From Apiospora phragmitis (Eukaryota > Ascomycota > Sordariomycetes > Amphisphaeriales > Apiosporaceae): DNA of 64,000 nt. The notes beneath the pieces are model-generated. The model saw only the letters and a program-made list of their open reading frames with translations. It was not told the DNA's origin and ran no database searches. The stretch is from NCBI GenBank assembly GCA_038363925.1, contig JAQQWL010000008.1:2356001-2420000 (forward strand), in the 5' to 3' direction. This document shows, in pieces, positions 35,130 through 46,773 of the stretch. The first letter of the stretch is position 1; the number at the start of each line of letters is the position of its first letter. The position numbers were made by a program, and so were the translations under genes.

Positions 35130-35987
35130 TTACAACGACTCCTCGATCTTCTTGACGCAGTCGGGGAACTCCTTCCAGTCATACATGATGACGGCGGCAT
35201 TGCACTGTTCCTTGAGGATCTTGGCCATCTGCTCCATCTTCTCCGGGCCCTCCTCGATGCCGTACACGCCGACGTAGCCGATGAGGGGATACCGGCACGC
35301 ATGGCAGCGGTGGCACCACTCTTGCTGTCCTCGACAGTCAAGCACTCCTTCTGGGACACGCCGAGCTTCTCGCAGGCGAAGTTGTAGATGGCCGGGTCAG
35401 GCTTGGAGGAAGGCTTCTCCATGCTGGTGGCGGCGCTGTAGACGTGCTCGTCGGGGAAGTAGTGATCGATGCCGACCTTCTTGATCGAGGCGACGACACG
35501 GGGCTTGGCCGAGGTGCTCACGACGGACATGGGGTAGCCCTCCTTCTTGGCCCATGCGAGCTGGTCGAGGACGCCAGGCATGGTCGCACTTCTCGCTGAG
35601 CTTGGCGGTGACGGCACCCAGCTCGCGGTCGACGTAGGCATCGACTTCTTCGTCGGTCATCTTAAAGTCATGCTTCTTCTGCAGGCCAACGAGCATGCCA
35701 CGAAAGTTGTGGCCGACAAAGTCCTCGAGGAGCTGCTTTACGGTGTAGCGATCGGACTTGCCGTACTTCTCGAGCACCTCATTGGTCAGGTCAGTGCAGG
35801 CCTCGAAGGCCAGGTGCTCCGACAAGCAGAGGGTGTTGTCGCAGTCGAGGAGGATGTACTTGACCTACAAAAAACACCAAATCACATCAATCAGTACACA
35901 TTTTCCCAAAAACACCGCAGCCATTGCAATATTGCTGCAGTAGTAGTAAGTATGCGCGGCATCCGTGATGAAGCTTACACGAGGCAT
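35130..35987 (-). CDS. HAD-superfamily hydrolase, phosphatase-like
   Basis: Soluble haloacid-dehalogenase-fold hydrolase of about 247 residues. A 9-base first exon (35987-35979, Met-Pro-Arg, donor GTAAGC) is followed by the main exon from 35864. HAD motif I is VKYILLDCDNTLCLSEH, with nucleophile Asp and acid/base Asp. A helical cap (VKQLLEDFVGHNFRGML) follows. Motif II is MSVVSTSA, motif III the lysine in EKPSSKPDPAIY, and motif IV LTVEDSKSGATAAMRAGIP. Two one-base shifts break the frame: near 35580 (LSEKC into MPGVLDQLAWAKK) and at a CCCC run at 35285-35288 (AGIP into LIGYVGVYGI). Both flanks match the family, so this is probably one intact gene with sequence errors. Relatives include phosphoglycolate and sugar-phosphate phosphatases; the substrate is not predictable. 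Confidence 0.8.
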
Positions 35988-36969
35988 TTTGGGCGAGTGA
36001 TGTAATGAGTCCTGGTGTGGGGTTTTGGTTTGTTGTGTTTGCTTTGTTTTTCAAGACGGACTTCTGCTGTTTGTGGCAGACGTTAGAGGGAGGGAAACGA
36101 AACTTGCGGCTGAGGATCGTCAAGAGTTACTTACAAAAAGGGTCAAGTCGAGCCAAGTCAAGTTACGGAAAAGAGGATGAGGATTGTTGTCGGATTAAAT
36201 ACGATCGATCAAACAGAAGGGAAGAGAGGGGCAGGGCCTTTGTGTCTGACAACTTCCAGTTTTCAGTTTGTTGACTCTCTCAGCAAACGCCCACCCGGCG
36301 AGACAACCTCTCTTTCCGGCCATCGCCAATTGAATTGCGCATCGTAAGTCGTACCTGCCCCTCGCCAGAATGAATAAGGTGCAGCAGGACGTGGAAGGTG
36401 GGGTTTGACCGGGCAATTCGGGTGGTGGTCAGCTACTGAAACAGGCGGTTAGGCGGGCAGGCAGAACGCAGAACGCAGAAGGCGGGGTAGTAGCTTCAGT
36501 GGCTTGAGTGGCTTCCCTTTAATTCAATAGTGGTGTCAGCAGTGCAGTAAACCACATTAACAGCAAGAGGTTGCGCTTTCTGCTTGCTTCCACCGAACCA
36601 ATCATTTATCCAGGACAGTCCCACATGCAAACATCCAGCCAACAGTGCCCAATCCATGGCCATCGGATTTCAACCGTTGTCAATAAGAAGATCGGATCTG
36701 AGACAAAATAACATGCATTCGCTGTTCCATTCCTACCTCATGTACGGTCTAGACCAGTTGCAACGATTGCCGGAATACCTAAGGTAGTCAGAGCACCCCA
36801 CAAGGTTCTACCGTCTAGTCCATCTAAGCTTAGGGGATTTTCCTTGTCAAAATTGCCTTTGCTGAGTGCTTGTGTCATACCCTGAAAACTGATCGTCGAG
36901 GCTCGAAACCAAGGTACAAGAGTTGAAGTTCATGGATCAGCTCATGCGCTTGATCCAGCTACTCCACCA
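35988..36969. other. Intergenic, upstream of the HAD gene
   Basis: About 1 kb including the HAD gene promoter side and the 3' flank of the SET gene. No gene supported. Confidence 0.45.
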
Positions 36970-38048
36970 TTAGCCGAGTGCCTCGACACCAAAAACCATT
37001 TTGCCGCCTTCATCTTTACTCCCAAGTCTGGCTCCCCCGTCGCTCGAGGAGTCGGTGCTGTTTCCCTCCGCAGCGCCTTGCTCGCCATCTTCGCTGGACT
37101 CTCCTCCCTGAACCTCGGGCAAGTGATTCATCCAAAGCCAATTCTCCAACTTGGGGATTGGAAAATGATGCGGGACAGCTGGTCCAAGATGCTTCGGAAG
37201 GACACTTTCAAGATACGTATCCATGTCTTGTTGCTGTCGGGTGTCGGGGTGGTCCGGACCGCCCTCGGTCATCAGGATGTCCAACTGACGTTCAGAAAAG
37301 AACTTCGCTCGAACATAGTCCTTGTGCACAGCTGCCAGCTTCGAGGCGAAATCGTAGGTGGCGGGGACATGAGCCTTTTCGAGGCCGTTGGATTCGACCA
37401 GGACCCGCTATAGGTAGGCGAAACGAAGGCTTTCCCCGAGCGGCATGCTGTTCAAACGGAGGAAATTTTCGACTTCCTTGATCTCCATGATGTCTGTATC
37501 CAACAGCTTGCGAATGTCCGGCGGGTGTTTGCATATCTCACAGTTGCAGGTAAATAGGAACGAATCCCAGAGCATTCTCTGGCGTACGTCCCAGGTCTCG
37601 AGATTGATATAGTTGGTGGTGATCTCTTCATCATGCTCAATGTCGCGGAGAGTGTGAACCGTCATCTTGTTGAGTTCGATATTCCATTTGGAGCGAGCAG
37701 AGGGCAGGCAGTCGTGGTTGAATTGGGATCCCGTGAGGAAGACACCGCCTTCGCCTCCGGAGCCATATCGATTCCAAGCGGGATCGGAAGGGTCTTGCCA
37801 TAGATGTTGCTGAGGGAGAAGAAGGCGCGTTGCTGATCTCGTGATGCGCTTCGGAGCTGTTTGAGGACAACCTCATTGAGAGTATTGGAGTCGGGGGCTT
37901 CATCCACTCTTGGTAAAGCGATGAAGGCCGGCTCGGCAAGGATTCTCGTACCTTGGGTGATCTTGGATAAAGCAATCACGCCTTTGCCTTTGTCTTGGAC
38001 AGGCTGGATAGTAAAAATCGTCTTCGTCTCCAAGTCTGCCATGACCAA
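36970..38048 (-). CDS. SET-domain protein (SMYD-like lysine methyltransferase), disrupted
   Basis: Start at 38048 (or the Met two codons later). The N-terminus KTIFTIQPVQDKGKGVIALS opens a split SET domain as in SMYD-like proteins. The core continues with RILAEPAFIALPR, QQRAFFSLSNIY, then in another frame GGVFLTGSQFNHDCLPSA, where NHDC is the cofactor and substrate motif (NHxC). Next come HDEEITTNYI (catalytic-lobe EEI.NY.) and the post-SET zinc cysteines LFTCNCEICKHPPDI. The C-terminal part (KLAAVHKDYVRAKFFSER) is helical, ending in a Ser/Asp/Glu-rich tail. Two breaks are visible: a one-base loss near 37800, between LSNIY and the QDPSDPAWNRYG segment, and an in-frame TAG at 37408-37410 after LRFAYL, likely CAG in the ancestor since the same frame stays open afterwards for 146 codons. 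It could be a pseudogene or mis-sequenced. The target protein is unknown. Confidence 0.7.
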
Positions 38049-38530
38049 ATACGTATGTCTGTTAAAATATGCGGGAGTGGATGATGAATGGTTGGTGGCC
38101 AGGTGCTGCCATGATCAGAGCCTCCCTGGAGCTTGGTACCATCGACGGGGCCTGAAAATTGAACCAATGTGTGGGAGAGATTGGTGGAAACACGGGGAAG
38201 AGGCTCACACTGGAAAGAGCAAAGGGCTCTCTCTGGGTCACCTGGGTCAAGAAATTCTCTACCAACATGCTATTACGGCAGAATCCTCGACTTCAAGAGG
38301 GCAGGGCATATAACTTTTTCTTGCATCTATCTTGGAAGAATTAATGGGACTAGTCGATGCTATGTATCGCTAAGCATGCAGCTTCTCACTTGTGGCATCT
38401 GATGTAGTCGGCAAACGATAATATTATATAGCTAGCTAATAATACATTAATGACCAGAACCAAGACCAGCCATAATAAAAGCCAGACAGCTTCGTGGGCT
38501 GTTTGCATATTACCCTATTTCCACCTATAA
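38049..38530. other. Intergenic, nothing recognised
   Basis: Promoter side of the SET gene and 3' flank of the secreted protein gene; AT-rich near 38400-38470. Confidence 0.4.
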
Positions 38531-39393
38531 TTAGGTTTCGCAAACCGCACTTACGCCACCAAAGAACTTTCCAGCGATAGGGTTGATGGCTCCCGCGATG
38601 GCCTGCAAGGTCTGCGGCCCCAGGCAGTTTGCTGTGAGGATGATCAGCGCTCTCTCTCTCTCTAGGAAAAAAATGAAACGGACTTGGGTAGGCTTACTTT
38701 CGCCCTCGGCGCGGAACTCCATCAAGTGCACCAGGTCCTCGCCCTCGAAGCGGTTGACGGCGACGTAGTTGGGGAACGACGAGACGGCGCACTCGCCGCC
38801 CCGGCTCGACAAGCCCCAGTGGCCGCCCTACTCCGTGGCCCGGTCCATCCACGTCTTCTTCTCCGTCTGGGCGCTCTCGTCGGTGGCGGTGGCCAGGAGG
38901 GCCTCGAGCAGGGCATCGTGGGAGTTTTTGGTTGCGTACTTGCCCTCGAGCTTGAGGCGGAGCTGCGCCCCGGAGGGCGCCTTCTGGTCGCCCTCCCACT
39001 TGTCCACGTCCCAGCTCTTGCTCGGCCCCCCTGGTCGCAGCCGCCAGACGCGGAGCACAGCTCCTGGGCCGCGTCCCGGATCTTGTCCTGCATGCTCGTG
39101 TCGCAGCCCCACTGCATCTGCGTTTTGCCCATGACCACCGTGGTGTGGGTCTTGGCCTCCCGCGCGTTGAACAGGCTCGCGCCCCCAGATGGCCGCGACG
39201 GGGCCAGGACGAGCCTGTTCTCGTAGGCGGGGCTGCCTGGCTCGAAGCCGGGTTTGAAGCGGTAGGCTTCGGTGCCGTCTGTGTCGACCACCTCACAGTT
39301 GGAAGTGGGACCACAGACATCGGCATTGGCGTTGAAAGCCGGAAGGGCACTCACAGCGGTGAAAAGAGCTGCTAGATAGAGGATGAGTTGCAT
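38531..39393 (-). CDS. Secreted cysteine-containing protein of unknown function, disrupted
   Basis: The start at 39393 gives a clear signal peptide (MQLILYLAALFTAVSALPA); the ATG 33 bases upstream would spoil it. The mature part starts FNANADVCGPTSNCEVVDTD and continues to WGCDTSMQDKIRDAAQELCS with CDQ. After a C6 run (39026-39031) it resumes in another frame as GPSKSWDVDKWEGDQKAPSG. An in-frame TAG at 38828-38830 (after MDRATE) is followed in the same frame by GGHWGLSSRGGECAVSSFPN and EGEDLVHLMEFRAEG. A short intron (donor GTAAGCC, near 38690) joins the last exon, NCLGPQTLQAIAGAINPIAG to VCET. Even-spaced cysteines and a secretion signal fit a small extracellular or effector-like protein of about 250 residues. 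I do not recognise a family. The TAG could be a nonsense mutation. Confidence 0.6.
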
Positions 39394-40731
39394 TTTGTTG
39401 AGGATATGGCGTTCAGTTTCTGGCAAGAGTTATGTTCGATTTAAATAAGTTGCAAAACAATAAAGGGGTCTGTAGAGTAGGAGGAACTGTGCTGGTGAAG
39501 AATGTGAATTGTATCAGGAGCGGTTGACCGTCATATTCATATATCGCCTTGATGTTACAAGACAGCCATACGGTCATATGTACCTAGCCATTCCACAGTA
39601 TCTGCTGAGCCTCGCCGTTGGTTCTCGTGGTAGTAAACGGCGTCATGAAACTTGTGAGATGATGCCGCTCGAGGATACTAGAATCCCAAGAAGTCCCTCC
39701 ATCTCACAGAGGCTATCACCGAAGATATCGCTCTGTAAGGAAGTAACATCGGCCCGTTTGGCTTATTTCTTTTAGAATTGCTGGCCTAGTATTTGTGAAT
39801 GGCGTTATGTTTCAAGACGATGCTGCTTGGGGGCCCCAAAGTGCTATAATACATTCTTTTTGTTGGAACAGCTGGAACTGAAGCTGTCCATATTACTTTA
39901 AAAAGGGTGCTACGTGCCTACGCGTACGAACCCCTTTCCTGTTTTATTAAGAGTAGCTCGTATTAAAAATAAATATGAATAATAGAATAAGAACAATTAA
40001 ACCCCGATTAAAACCGGAACCACCGTACGTACGAGAGCCCATTTAACACTTTTATTAGATTTCTTGGGACGTTTCTAGAAATATGTCCACGAAACAATTA
40101 TTGAGCATTCCCTATGTAGAAAGATGTGCCAGCCTTAAGGGCCCAATAATATAACGTGGCACTTGGAGGGATTTCAATACATCTATGTCAGCTTTGTTGG
40201 TGGGCAGCTGCATACATTATATGGTACGCCACCAACTGTTTCACCAACTGAATAGGGTTATTCGATCAATCAGTCCATTGGATTTGCCACGATGCGGACA
40301 AGGATTCTCTTGCATGAAAGGACTGCTTGTTTCACAATAGTGACAGCGGCGGCTGCGGCGAGCATGCCGGTATGCGTGACTACCAACAGCCAACCATTGA
40401 TGGTGTGTTCAATCCTATAGATTTATCGCTAGTTCATATCCACGTCATTACAATTTGAAAGATTGATTACAGGTGGTGCACAGGATGCATTATCACTGCA
40501 CGTGTCTTACATATTCAATGACAAGGCGCGTTCATCGCGCCACCGAGGCCATAGGAAGATACATCATGTACGCCTATAGGGTGCATCAAGCCAACACGAA
40601 CTCGGCGAGTATTAGTCGTTTCAAGGATTGTTCTCTTACTATTGCAGCTCTACCATCAACTCAACTAATCTGGGACCCAAGCCAGTGGTACACTCTCACT
40701 AAACCTAAACAAGGCTGTCTGAGCCATTTAT
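39394..40731. other. Intergenic, partly AT-rich
   Basis: About 1.3 kb without a supportable gene. The 39900-40060 stretch is markedly AT-rich (aataaatatgaataatag), with cgtacgtacg-type palindromes near 40025. Confidence 0.45.
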
Positions 40732-41640
40732 CTACATGATGTCCATCAGGTACAGCTCCAGGCAACCCCCTGAGAGGTCCTTGATGTTTATGGCGCCGGG
40801 ACAATCCGTGTCCTCGGGTATCTGGTCGGTAGGAAACAGCCAGAACCCGAACGCAGGCCTCGCCACCTTGCTCAAGTCCTGGTCGCGGAACTTGGGGACT
40901 GTGCAGGGGATCGGATCTCGGCCAAATACTTTGACTTATCGAGCCGGCCGCTGATGTAGTCGTCTTCTCTTAGAGAGTGGCCTCGGCACTCTCGTGGTCC
41001 AGTATTGGTCTATTGCCCGCACTACAGGAGAGGTGATACCTATACCTGGTGGTACCCGCCGCCAGCTCACCCCCTCCACGCCCGATTTATCCAGGATGTG
41101 TGCCCACTTGCGCGGCGAGTCCACGAGGCCGCGGTCGACGAAGACCTGAGACAAGTCGGCTTCGATGGGCCGTGGGTCGCAAGGGAGACGGTCAAACACG
41201 GTACCATAAGTGGATAGTGAGTAGGACCGAGTGAAGACCGAATCGTCTGACTTGAGGGTTCTCACGACGCCTGGGGTGAAGCGTCGTACTGCTACGCGGT
41301 CGACGAATCAGACTTCGTGGAGGTCGCGTAATGTCTCGGCCATGGAACGACCCACGTTGCCATCGTGAGCTTCCATGCCGGGGTAACGATAGAGGTCTAA
41401 GAGACTGTTCATGGGAAGGGTCAGATTCAGCACCCCGCGGCGGCTAGGGCCAACGACGGTCTTGAAGTGGTGTAAGAAGAGCGCCGTGTTGGGGCTCACG
41501 TCGCCTGTAAGCTGAAGAAAGTCGAACTCGGGGTTGGTGTAGAGGGCTCTTGTTGGTTGTGACACTCCAAAGCTTGAAGACGTTCCGAAGTGGCTGCCAT
41601 CTAAAAAAAGGACAAGTGGCGCCGGTGTGTGGCATCAGTG
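40732..41640 (-). pseudogene. Unrecognised protein gene, multiply frameshifted
   Basis: Protein-like blocks run continuously on the minus strand across frame changes: APLVLFLDGSHFGTSS (about 41610), ALYTNPEFDFLQLTGDVSPN, LHHFKTVVGPSRRGVLNLTL, SLLDLYRYPGMEAHDG, an in-frame TGA at about 41308 after LRDLHEV, FVDRVAVRRFTPGVV, SLSTYGTVFDRLPCDPRPIE, KWAHILDKSGVEGVSWRRV, REDDYISGRLDKSKY, PCTVPKFRDQDLSKVARPAF and FGFWLFPTDQIPEDTD, ending LSGGCLELYLMDIM and a stop. The consistent amino-acid composition across at least two one-base shifts and one stop argues for a real gene, broken or mis-sequenced. The N-terminus could not be placed. I do not recognise the family; no catalytic motif or membrane segment is evident. 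The TGA could replace a Trp codon (HEV-W-FVDR). Confidence 0.5.
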
Positions 41641-42212
41641 ACGGCCAATCAACAAGGACAGAGATTGCTGTGCTAAACTGACAGCCAACAACCACCCCCA
41701 CGGACTGTTGATCTTTAGTGGATGGTTTGGAGCGCTTTGCAAGGGGCAGGCAACGAGGGATACATCAGCTATCTCACCTTCGTGGGCAGCGATGAAGAAC
41801 TCCTCGTCATCGTCATCCCCCCTATTCAGACACTTTTAGGATATGCATCGCATCATGTGTGCAATTGGTTAAGGAGCTCGGGCTCCTTCAAACCCAATGC
41901 AATCCTCTTGGTTATGCGGTTGGTTACACAGGGTCGATCCTCTCGCAGGCTGAGGCCGAAGATCATGATGTCGACACGACAAGGTGCCGCGGCTTTACTG
42001 CTCGGTCGCGCCAAGCTATCGTCTATAAGAGAGACCATCGACCTTCATACTCTTCAGCTTGGAATTCTATATCACCAAAAAGTCTTATCACTCCAATACA
42101 CTCTTCATATCACAGATCCATTTCACATACTACGGAAACCTGCTCCCCAAACTTCCCCTACACATAGTAAACAACAAGGACCTCGATATAGACGACGAAT
42201 ACTGCGGAAAAT
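41641..42212. other. Intergenic, nothing recognised
   Basis: Between two oppositely oriented unknown genes. The last 150 bases are A/C-rich, as expected of a 5' leader (ccctacacatagtaaacaacaa). Confidence 0.4.
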
Positions 42213-42728
42213 ATGCTCTCGCACTGCAAGGGCGATAAAGGCAAGCGAGCCGGCAACGGCAAGAACGCGGCTATGATCCAGTGGATACGGGTGACGTCGA
42301 GACGAAGCTCAAGCTCCAAAACGGGGGTCTGTTCATCGACGAACTTGTGTCCTGCATCGGCGTTGCCATCACGGGAGAGACCGGCATCGACTTCAAGGCC
42401 AACAGGATCCATGCGCATTGCTACGGCATTAGTTCAGGGGTCGACGAGAATTGGGTGAAGATTGTCAAAGCGTCCAACGGATTGAAAACATGAGGGGTTA
42501 CATCAGCTTTCCCAACCTCGACGAGGATACGCCGGACGAGAGGTCGGGTGAAAAGGAGGATGAAGCAGCTAGAGAAATCGAGCCGCATTTACCGGAGAAG
42601 ATCAAGATGCTGACCGGACGCGACCCCGTTGGCTTCGAATCGGAGCGGAAGGCTAGATGTCGGTTGACGAAGAGCTGAACGTCAAAATCAACGGGGTTGA
42701 TAAGACCCAAAGACAGTTTTCATGGTGA
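42213..42728 (+). pseudogene. Small unknown protein gene, frameshifted
   Basis: Candidate coding blocks in changing frames: MLSHCKGDKGKRAGNGKNAA with MIQWI, then VETKLKLQNGGLFIDELVSC with IGVAITGETGIDF and HAHCYGISSGVDENWVKI, then YISFPNLDEDTPDERSGEKE with EPHLPEKIKMLTGRDPVGFE, then VDEELNVKINGVDKTQRQFSW and a TGA stop. Block composition (acidic C-terminal half, no low complexity) suggests about 160 residues of real protein interrupted by three or four indels. No domain recognised. Confidence 0.4.
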
Positions 42729-43679
42729 GAGCGCTCTCTCGTGCAGATTCTACCACATGGGAATACGATTTCGTCGTTAAGGGTATACGCTGGGTGCAAG
42801 GTTGTGCAAATGGTCGTCCGGGGTATGTAGGCGTGTGGGTATCTATAGATGAGGGCTGTTCTCGTCTTGGTAAGATGGGTGGTTGTTTCTCAGGGGGCAA
42901 CGAGCTGGATATTTTCCTACACACTTTCCTTAAAATGTAAGCTATACTTGTATTATACTATATATGTGTACCGAATTCTCTATACGGCATTCCGGAGGTG
43001 TAATATAGTAGTGTCTTACATGGTTTGGTCCCTTTGACTTCGCGTGATTTCGAGACGGGCAAGTGTAGTTTCACTCATTCCAAACCCAACGACGAGAAGC
43101 ATATGTAATGACACATGAAGCAACTGGCCCAAACAAACCGCACCCCAATACGTGGGCTATCAACCTCGCCAAGCCGTTCTTCCAATTTCCTGTCATGCCC
43201 CAGCTGCTGCAACAACTCCGAGACGGGAAGAAGTCGAAAGAAGAGATTTCTACCCTCAAGCATGATACGATAGCACAGGTACTCTTCCATGGAATGACTC
43301 ATCTCGCGCTCGCACTGAATCTGGTACTGCCTAGTCCAGAAGGGGACGTTGTTCGGGAAGGGGGGCTAAACCCGGGAGGTGCGACAACGTGTTCTCGACT
43401 ACGAGAAAGTATCTCTAAAGTCTCAGTCGAAACATCAGATTCTCCCAACTCAATCAATTCCATTATATGTACTTTGGTCAAGGCGGGAATTGGTCGTGTG
43501 ACCCACCCATATGGATGTACGCTGACGACGCGAGCGGGTGTGCCGGCACCGGGGAGGATGATCCGGTCCAGGGCGTCGAACAGGGATTACATCGAACGCG
43601 CCCTGTCATTCGAACCCCTCCTTCCGACTGCCGCAACCTTTCCCCCTTGGAAGTCACACAATCATACGGCACCGCCGCC
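42729..43679. other. Upstream region of the ABC transporter
   Basis: No convincing gene. A long open frame covers 43108-43670 on the plus strand but lacks any similarity to the TMD0 helices expected before an ABCC core and has unbalanced composition, so I do not call it. Confidence 0.35.
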
Positions 43680-46600
43680 ATGTTTTGGGAAGTGGCTCCT
43701 ACACTGCATGCTGCGACCACCACATACGCCACCTTGTTCCTCCTTGTCCTTGGATATTCGCTGCTTTGCCCATACCTGTCTATTGACACTGGAACTTCGA
43801 ATCAACAGTCCAGCATATGATCAGGAGGGTCTGCGCTTGTCACCCGAGGAGCGCTATGGCATTCTGAGTAAGGCACTCTTCGCATGGGTCAATCCGGTCC
43901 TTATCCAGGGGTATACCAGAATCCTGTCCAAACAGGATATGCCGGTTCTAAGCCAGGATATGAAGCCGGAACACTACAGGGAGTTGATGACTCGTCTATG
44001 GGCGCAAAGAAGTAAGTCGACAGCCTCTGAAGCCCTGGTACCCGGTATTTCATCCTGACGAAATCAGGCAAGCCGGAAACCAAGAGCACTCTACAGTGGG
44101 ACTTGCTTCGCTGTGTGCGAAAGCCCTTCTTTGCGGCTATAATACCTCGCTCATTCTTAATCCTACTCCGATATTGCCAACCAACTCTAATCAAGAAGAC
44201 CATCAGATATGTGGCTGCTTTCCCCGTTAATGCGGAAGATGGGCATGGCTTTTGGCTTGTGGTTGCAGCCGTCTTGATTTATGTTGGCCTTGCGGTAAAA
44301 AGTGCTCCCAAGACCCTTTCTACAGGACACTGAGACCTTTCTTAGGTATCTACATCTGCATATCAGCATCGTATCAACAGGCTCAAACTTGTGGCTCGAA
44401 GTGCCCTTATTGGGCTCATACATGGTAAGATGATGGAGTCACGCAGTATGACTTACGACGATGGGGAGGCCACCACCCTCATGAGCACGGATGCAGATAG
44501 TCTTGACTGTATCAGTGAAATGGCCCACGAGATATGGGCTCAGGTTGTGGAAGTCTTGATTGGCATTGGACTGCTGGCGGGCCAAGTCGGCTGGATCTGG
44601 CCTCTTCCGCTGTTCCTAATCTACTGTTCGCCCCCTCCCCCCCCCAATTGTGCTGTCACCCTTTCTGTTAATGAAATGAGTTACTGATTTAATTGCCAAG
44701 AACCTCCAGCCAACTCAGAAAGCTTGGAATGCCGCAACGCAAGATCGCATAGCTGCTACGAACTCTATGTTGAGTGCCATCAAGACCGTCAAAATGCTCG
44801 GAATGCAGAGTAACCTGCATAAGCGCATCGAAATGATCCGTTCAAATGAACTCTTGGCCGCTTCAAGGCTACGATGGGTCATGGTTTACTACAACGCGTC
44901 GGGTATGTCTAGCGCAGATCGTTACATTTTCATCTGGGAGCAGCATGGGTTGACTATTGATCTAGCTAATGCACTGGGAATCTTCTCTCCGGCCATTACC
45001 CTTGCCCTATATGTTGTGTTGTCCGCATTGCGTGGCAATCATCTAGATACCGAGACCGCCTTCACCACTATGGCCATTCTCAGTATTGTCACGCATCCCG
45101 CGAACATGGTCGTGACGATCGTCCCGCGCGCGGTAGCAGCGCTTTCTGGCTTCCAAAGGATACAACAGTTTCTGGTCCGCCCTTCTTTGCATCCCCATCG
45201 CGAGATCCAGTCGGAACAATCACGAGGAGACAGAATGCCATATACGCTCGGCACTCAGCAGCCGGCGGAAAACGGCTCGGCGGCCCGGCTTTGCCATGTC
45301 ACCATGGGCCATGACCAACCTTTGCTGAGCCAAATCAACATCGACATACCCGCCGGGGCTCTGACCATCATATCGGGCCCCACAGGCGGGGGCAAGGTCT
45401 ACTCTGATGCGTGCCATCCTCGGCGAGGTGGTCCCGGCCGAGGGCTCCATCACCGTGTCCACACGCCAAATCGTCTACTGCGCGCAAAGGCTCTGGTTGC
45501 CCAATGGCTCCATAAAAGAAGCCATCTACGGTGCTACGGACCTCTACAACGCCACCCACCAAGAGCACGAGCTTTGGTATAACGCAGTCACAAGGGCGGT
45601 TGTCTGACGCAGGATTTCGGTTCCCTTGTGGAAGGCGACCGAACTCAGATGGGTAGCAGGGGCCTCAACCTCTCCGGCGGACAGAGACAACGCGTGGTGA
45701 CTTCCCTGACCATGCGTCTTCCAATTTGCAGTTTTGACATCTGATGCTTCTAGACGCTTGCACGCGCCCTATTCGCGAAAAATCACATACTCTTGCTGGA
45801 CGATGTCCTCAGCGGGCTGGATGGTGACACGGAACAGGCCGTCTTCGACAATATTCTCGGCGCCAAAGGCCTCCTCCGGCGACTCAAGACTACTGTGATC
45901 CTATCGGTGCGTATCGTTCCTACTCTGGAGACTGACCAGAAGCTCACGAACGGATCTCAGACCTGGGTCGATGGCCATCGACAGTCTGAGCCTCAGCGTA
46001 TCCGCGGGGGCAGAAACTCATCGTATTCGGGCGCACGGGCAGGTACGTCCGATGGGCTGTTCGCAATCCATCCGCGAATAGATACTGACTTGACCTAATG
46101 AATAGTGGCAAAGCACCTTGCTGTTAACTCTTCTACGCCTCCTGGAGCTGCAATCGGGAAGCAGTGAACTCGACGGAATCGATATCAAACAAGTAAGGTT
46201 GGATCTGTTGCGTCGACGGTGCTTCGTCACTCTATCCCAGAACCCCTTTTCCTATCCAACGAGACCATCCGTTTCAACCTCGACCCCGATGGCTTGGCAC
46301 CAGACGACAGCATCGTCCTCGCACTGACCAAGACGGGGCTGTGGCCCATATTTCGGGGCGCCCCCACTAGCGGCGATGACGAGAAAGCCGGCAGCAGGCG
46401 GAAGTCCCCGGTTCTTCTTGACCGCGTCGGCGAGCACCATGCTATCCTCGACCGCCCGCTTGATCTGTTCCCGGAACTGTCCCTGGGTCAGACGCAGCTG
46501 TTCGCGCTCAGCCGCGCCCTGATCAAGGCCGCCACGTTGCGGCGGCGCTCGGGCGTCCGGCCGGTCATTCTGCTGGACGAGGCCACGTCGGCGCTCGACG

Positions 46601-46773
46601 CGGCCACGGAATCCGCCATCTACCGTATCATCGACGAGGAGCTCACGGCCAAAGGGTACACGGTCATTATCGTGGCGCACCGGCTGGGGATGCTGCAGGC
46701 GTACACAAGGGGAGGGAGGGATACGGTTGTGTCGATGGCGAATGGAAAGCTCACCTCTGTTGATTCGGTGTAA
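43680..46773 (+). pseudogene. ABCC (MRP-type) transporter, second membrane domain missing, frameshifted
   Basis: Remains of a fungal ABCC exporter. In order: a hydrophobic helix (ATTTYATLFLLVLGYSLL); the linker LSPEERYGILSKALFAWVNP with ILSKQDMPVLSQDM; TMD1 (STLQWDLLRCVRKPFFAAII, GFWLVVAAVLIYVGLAV, RSALIGLIHGKMM, AIKTVKMLGMQSNL, FSPAITLALYVVLSAL); NBD1 with an impaired Walker A read as GPTGGGK (frame break just after), signature LNLSGGQRQRV, Walker B ILLLDDVLSGLDG; then, after only about 40 codons, NBD2 (AGQKLIVFGRTGS, signature-like ELSLGQTQLFALSRA, Walker B PVILLDEATSALDAATESA, switch VAHRLG). TMD2, normally about 300 residues, is absent. Introns include 44008-44068, 44294-44345, 44900-44964 and 45697-45753 (approximate). 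At least five one-base shifts occur (near 43810, 45396, 45600, 46012, 46108). It cannot make a normal full transporter as read. Confidence 0.72.

Noticed and set aside
43108..44058. 316-codon plus-strand open frame as the ABC transporter N-terminus
   Set aside because: The first 190 codons have no membrane helices and no likeness to ABCC TMD0; only the last part is real linker sequence.
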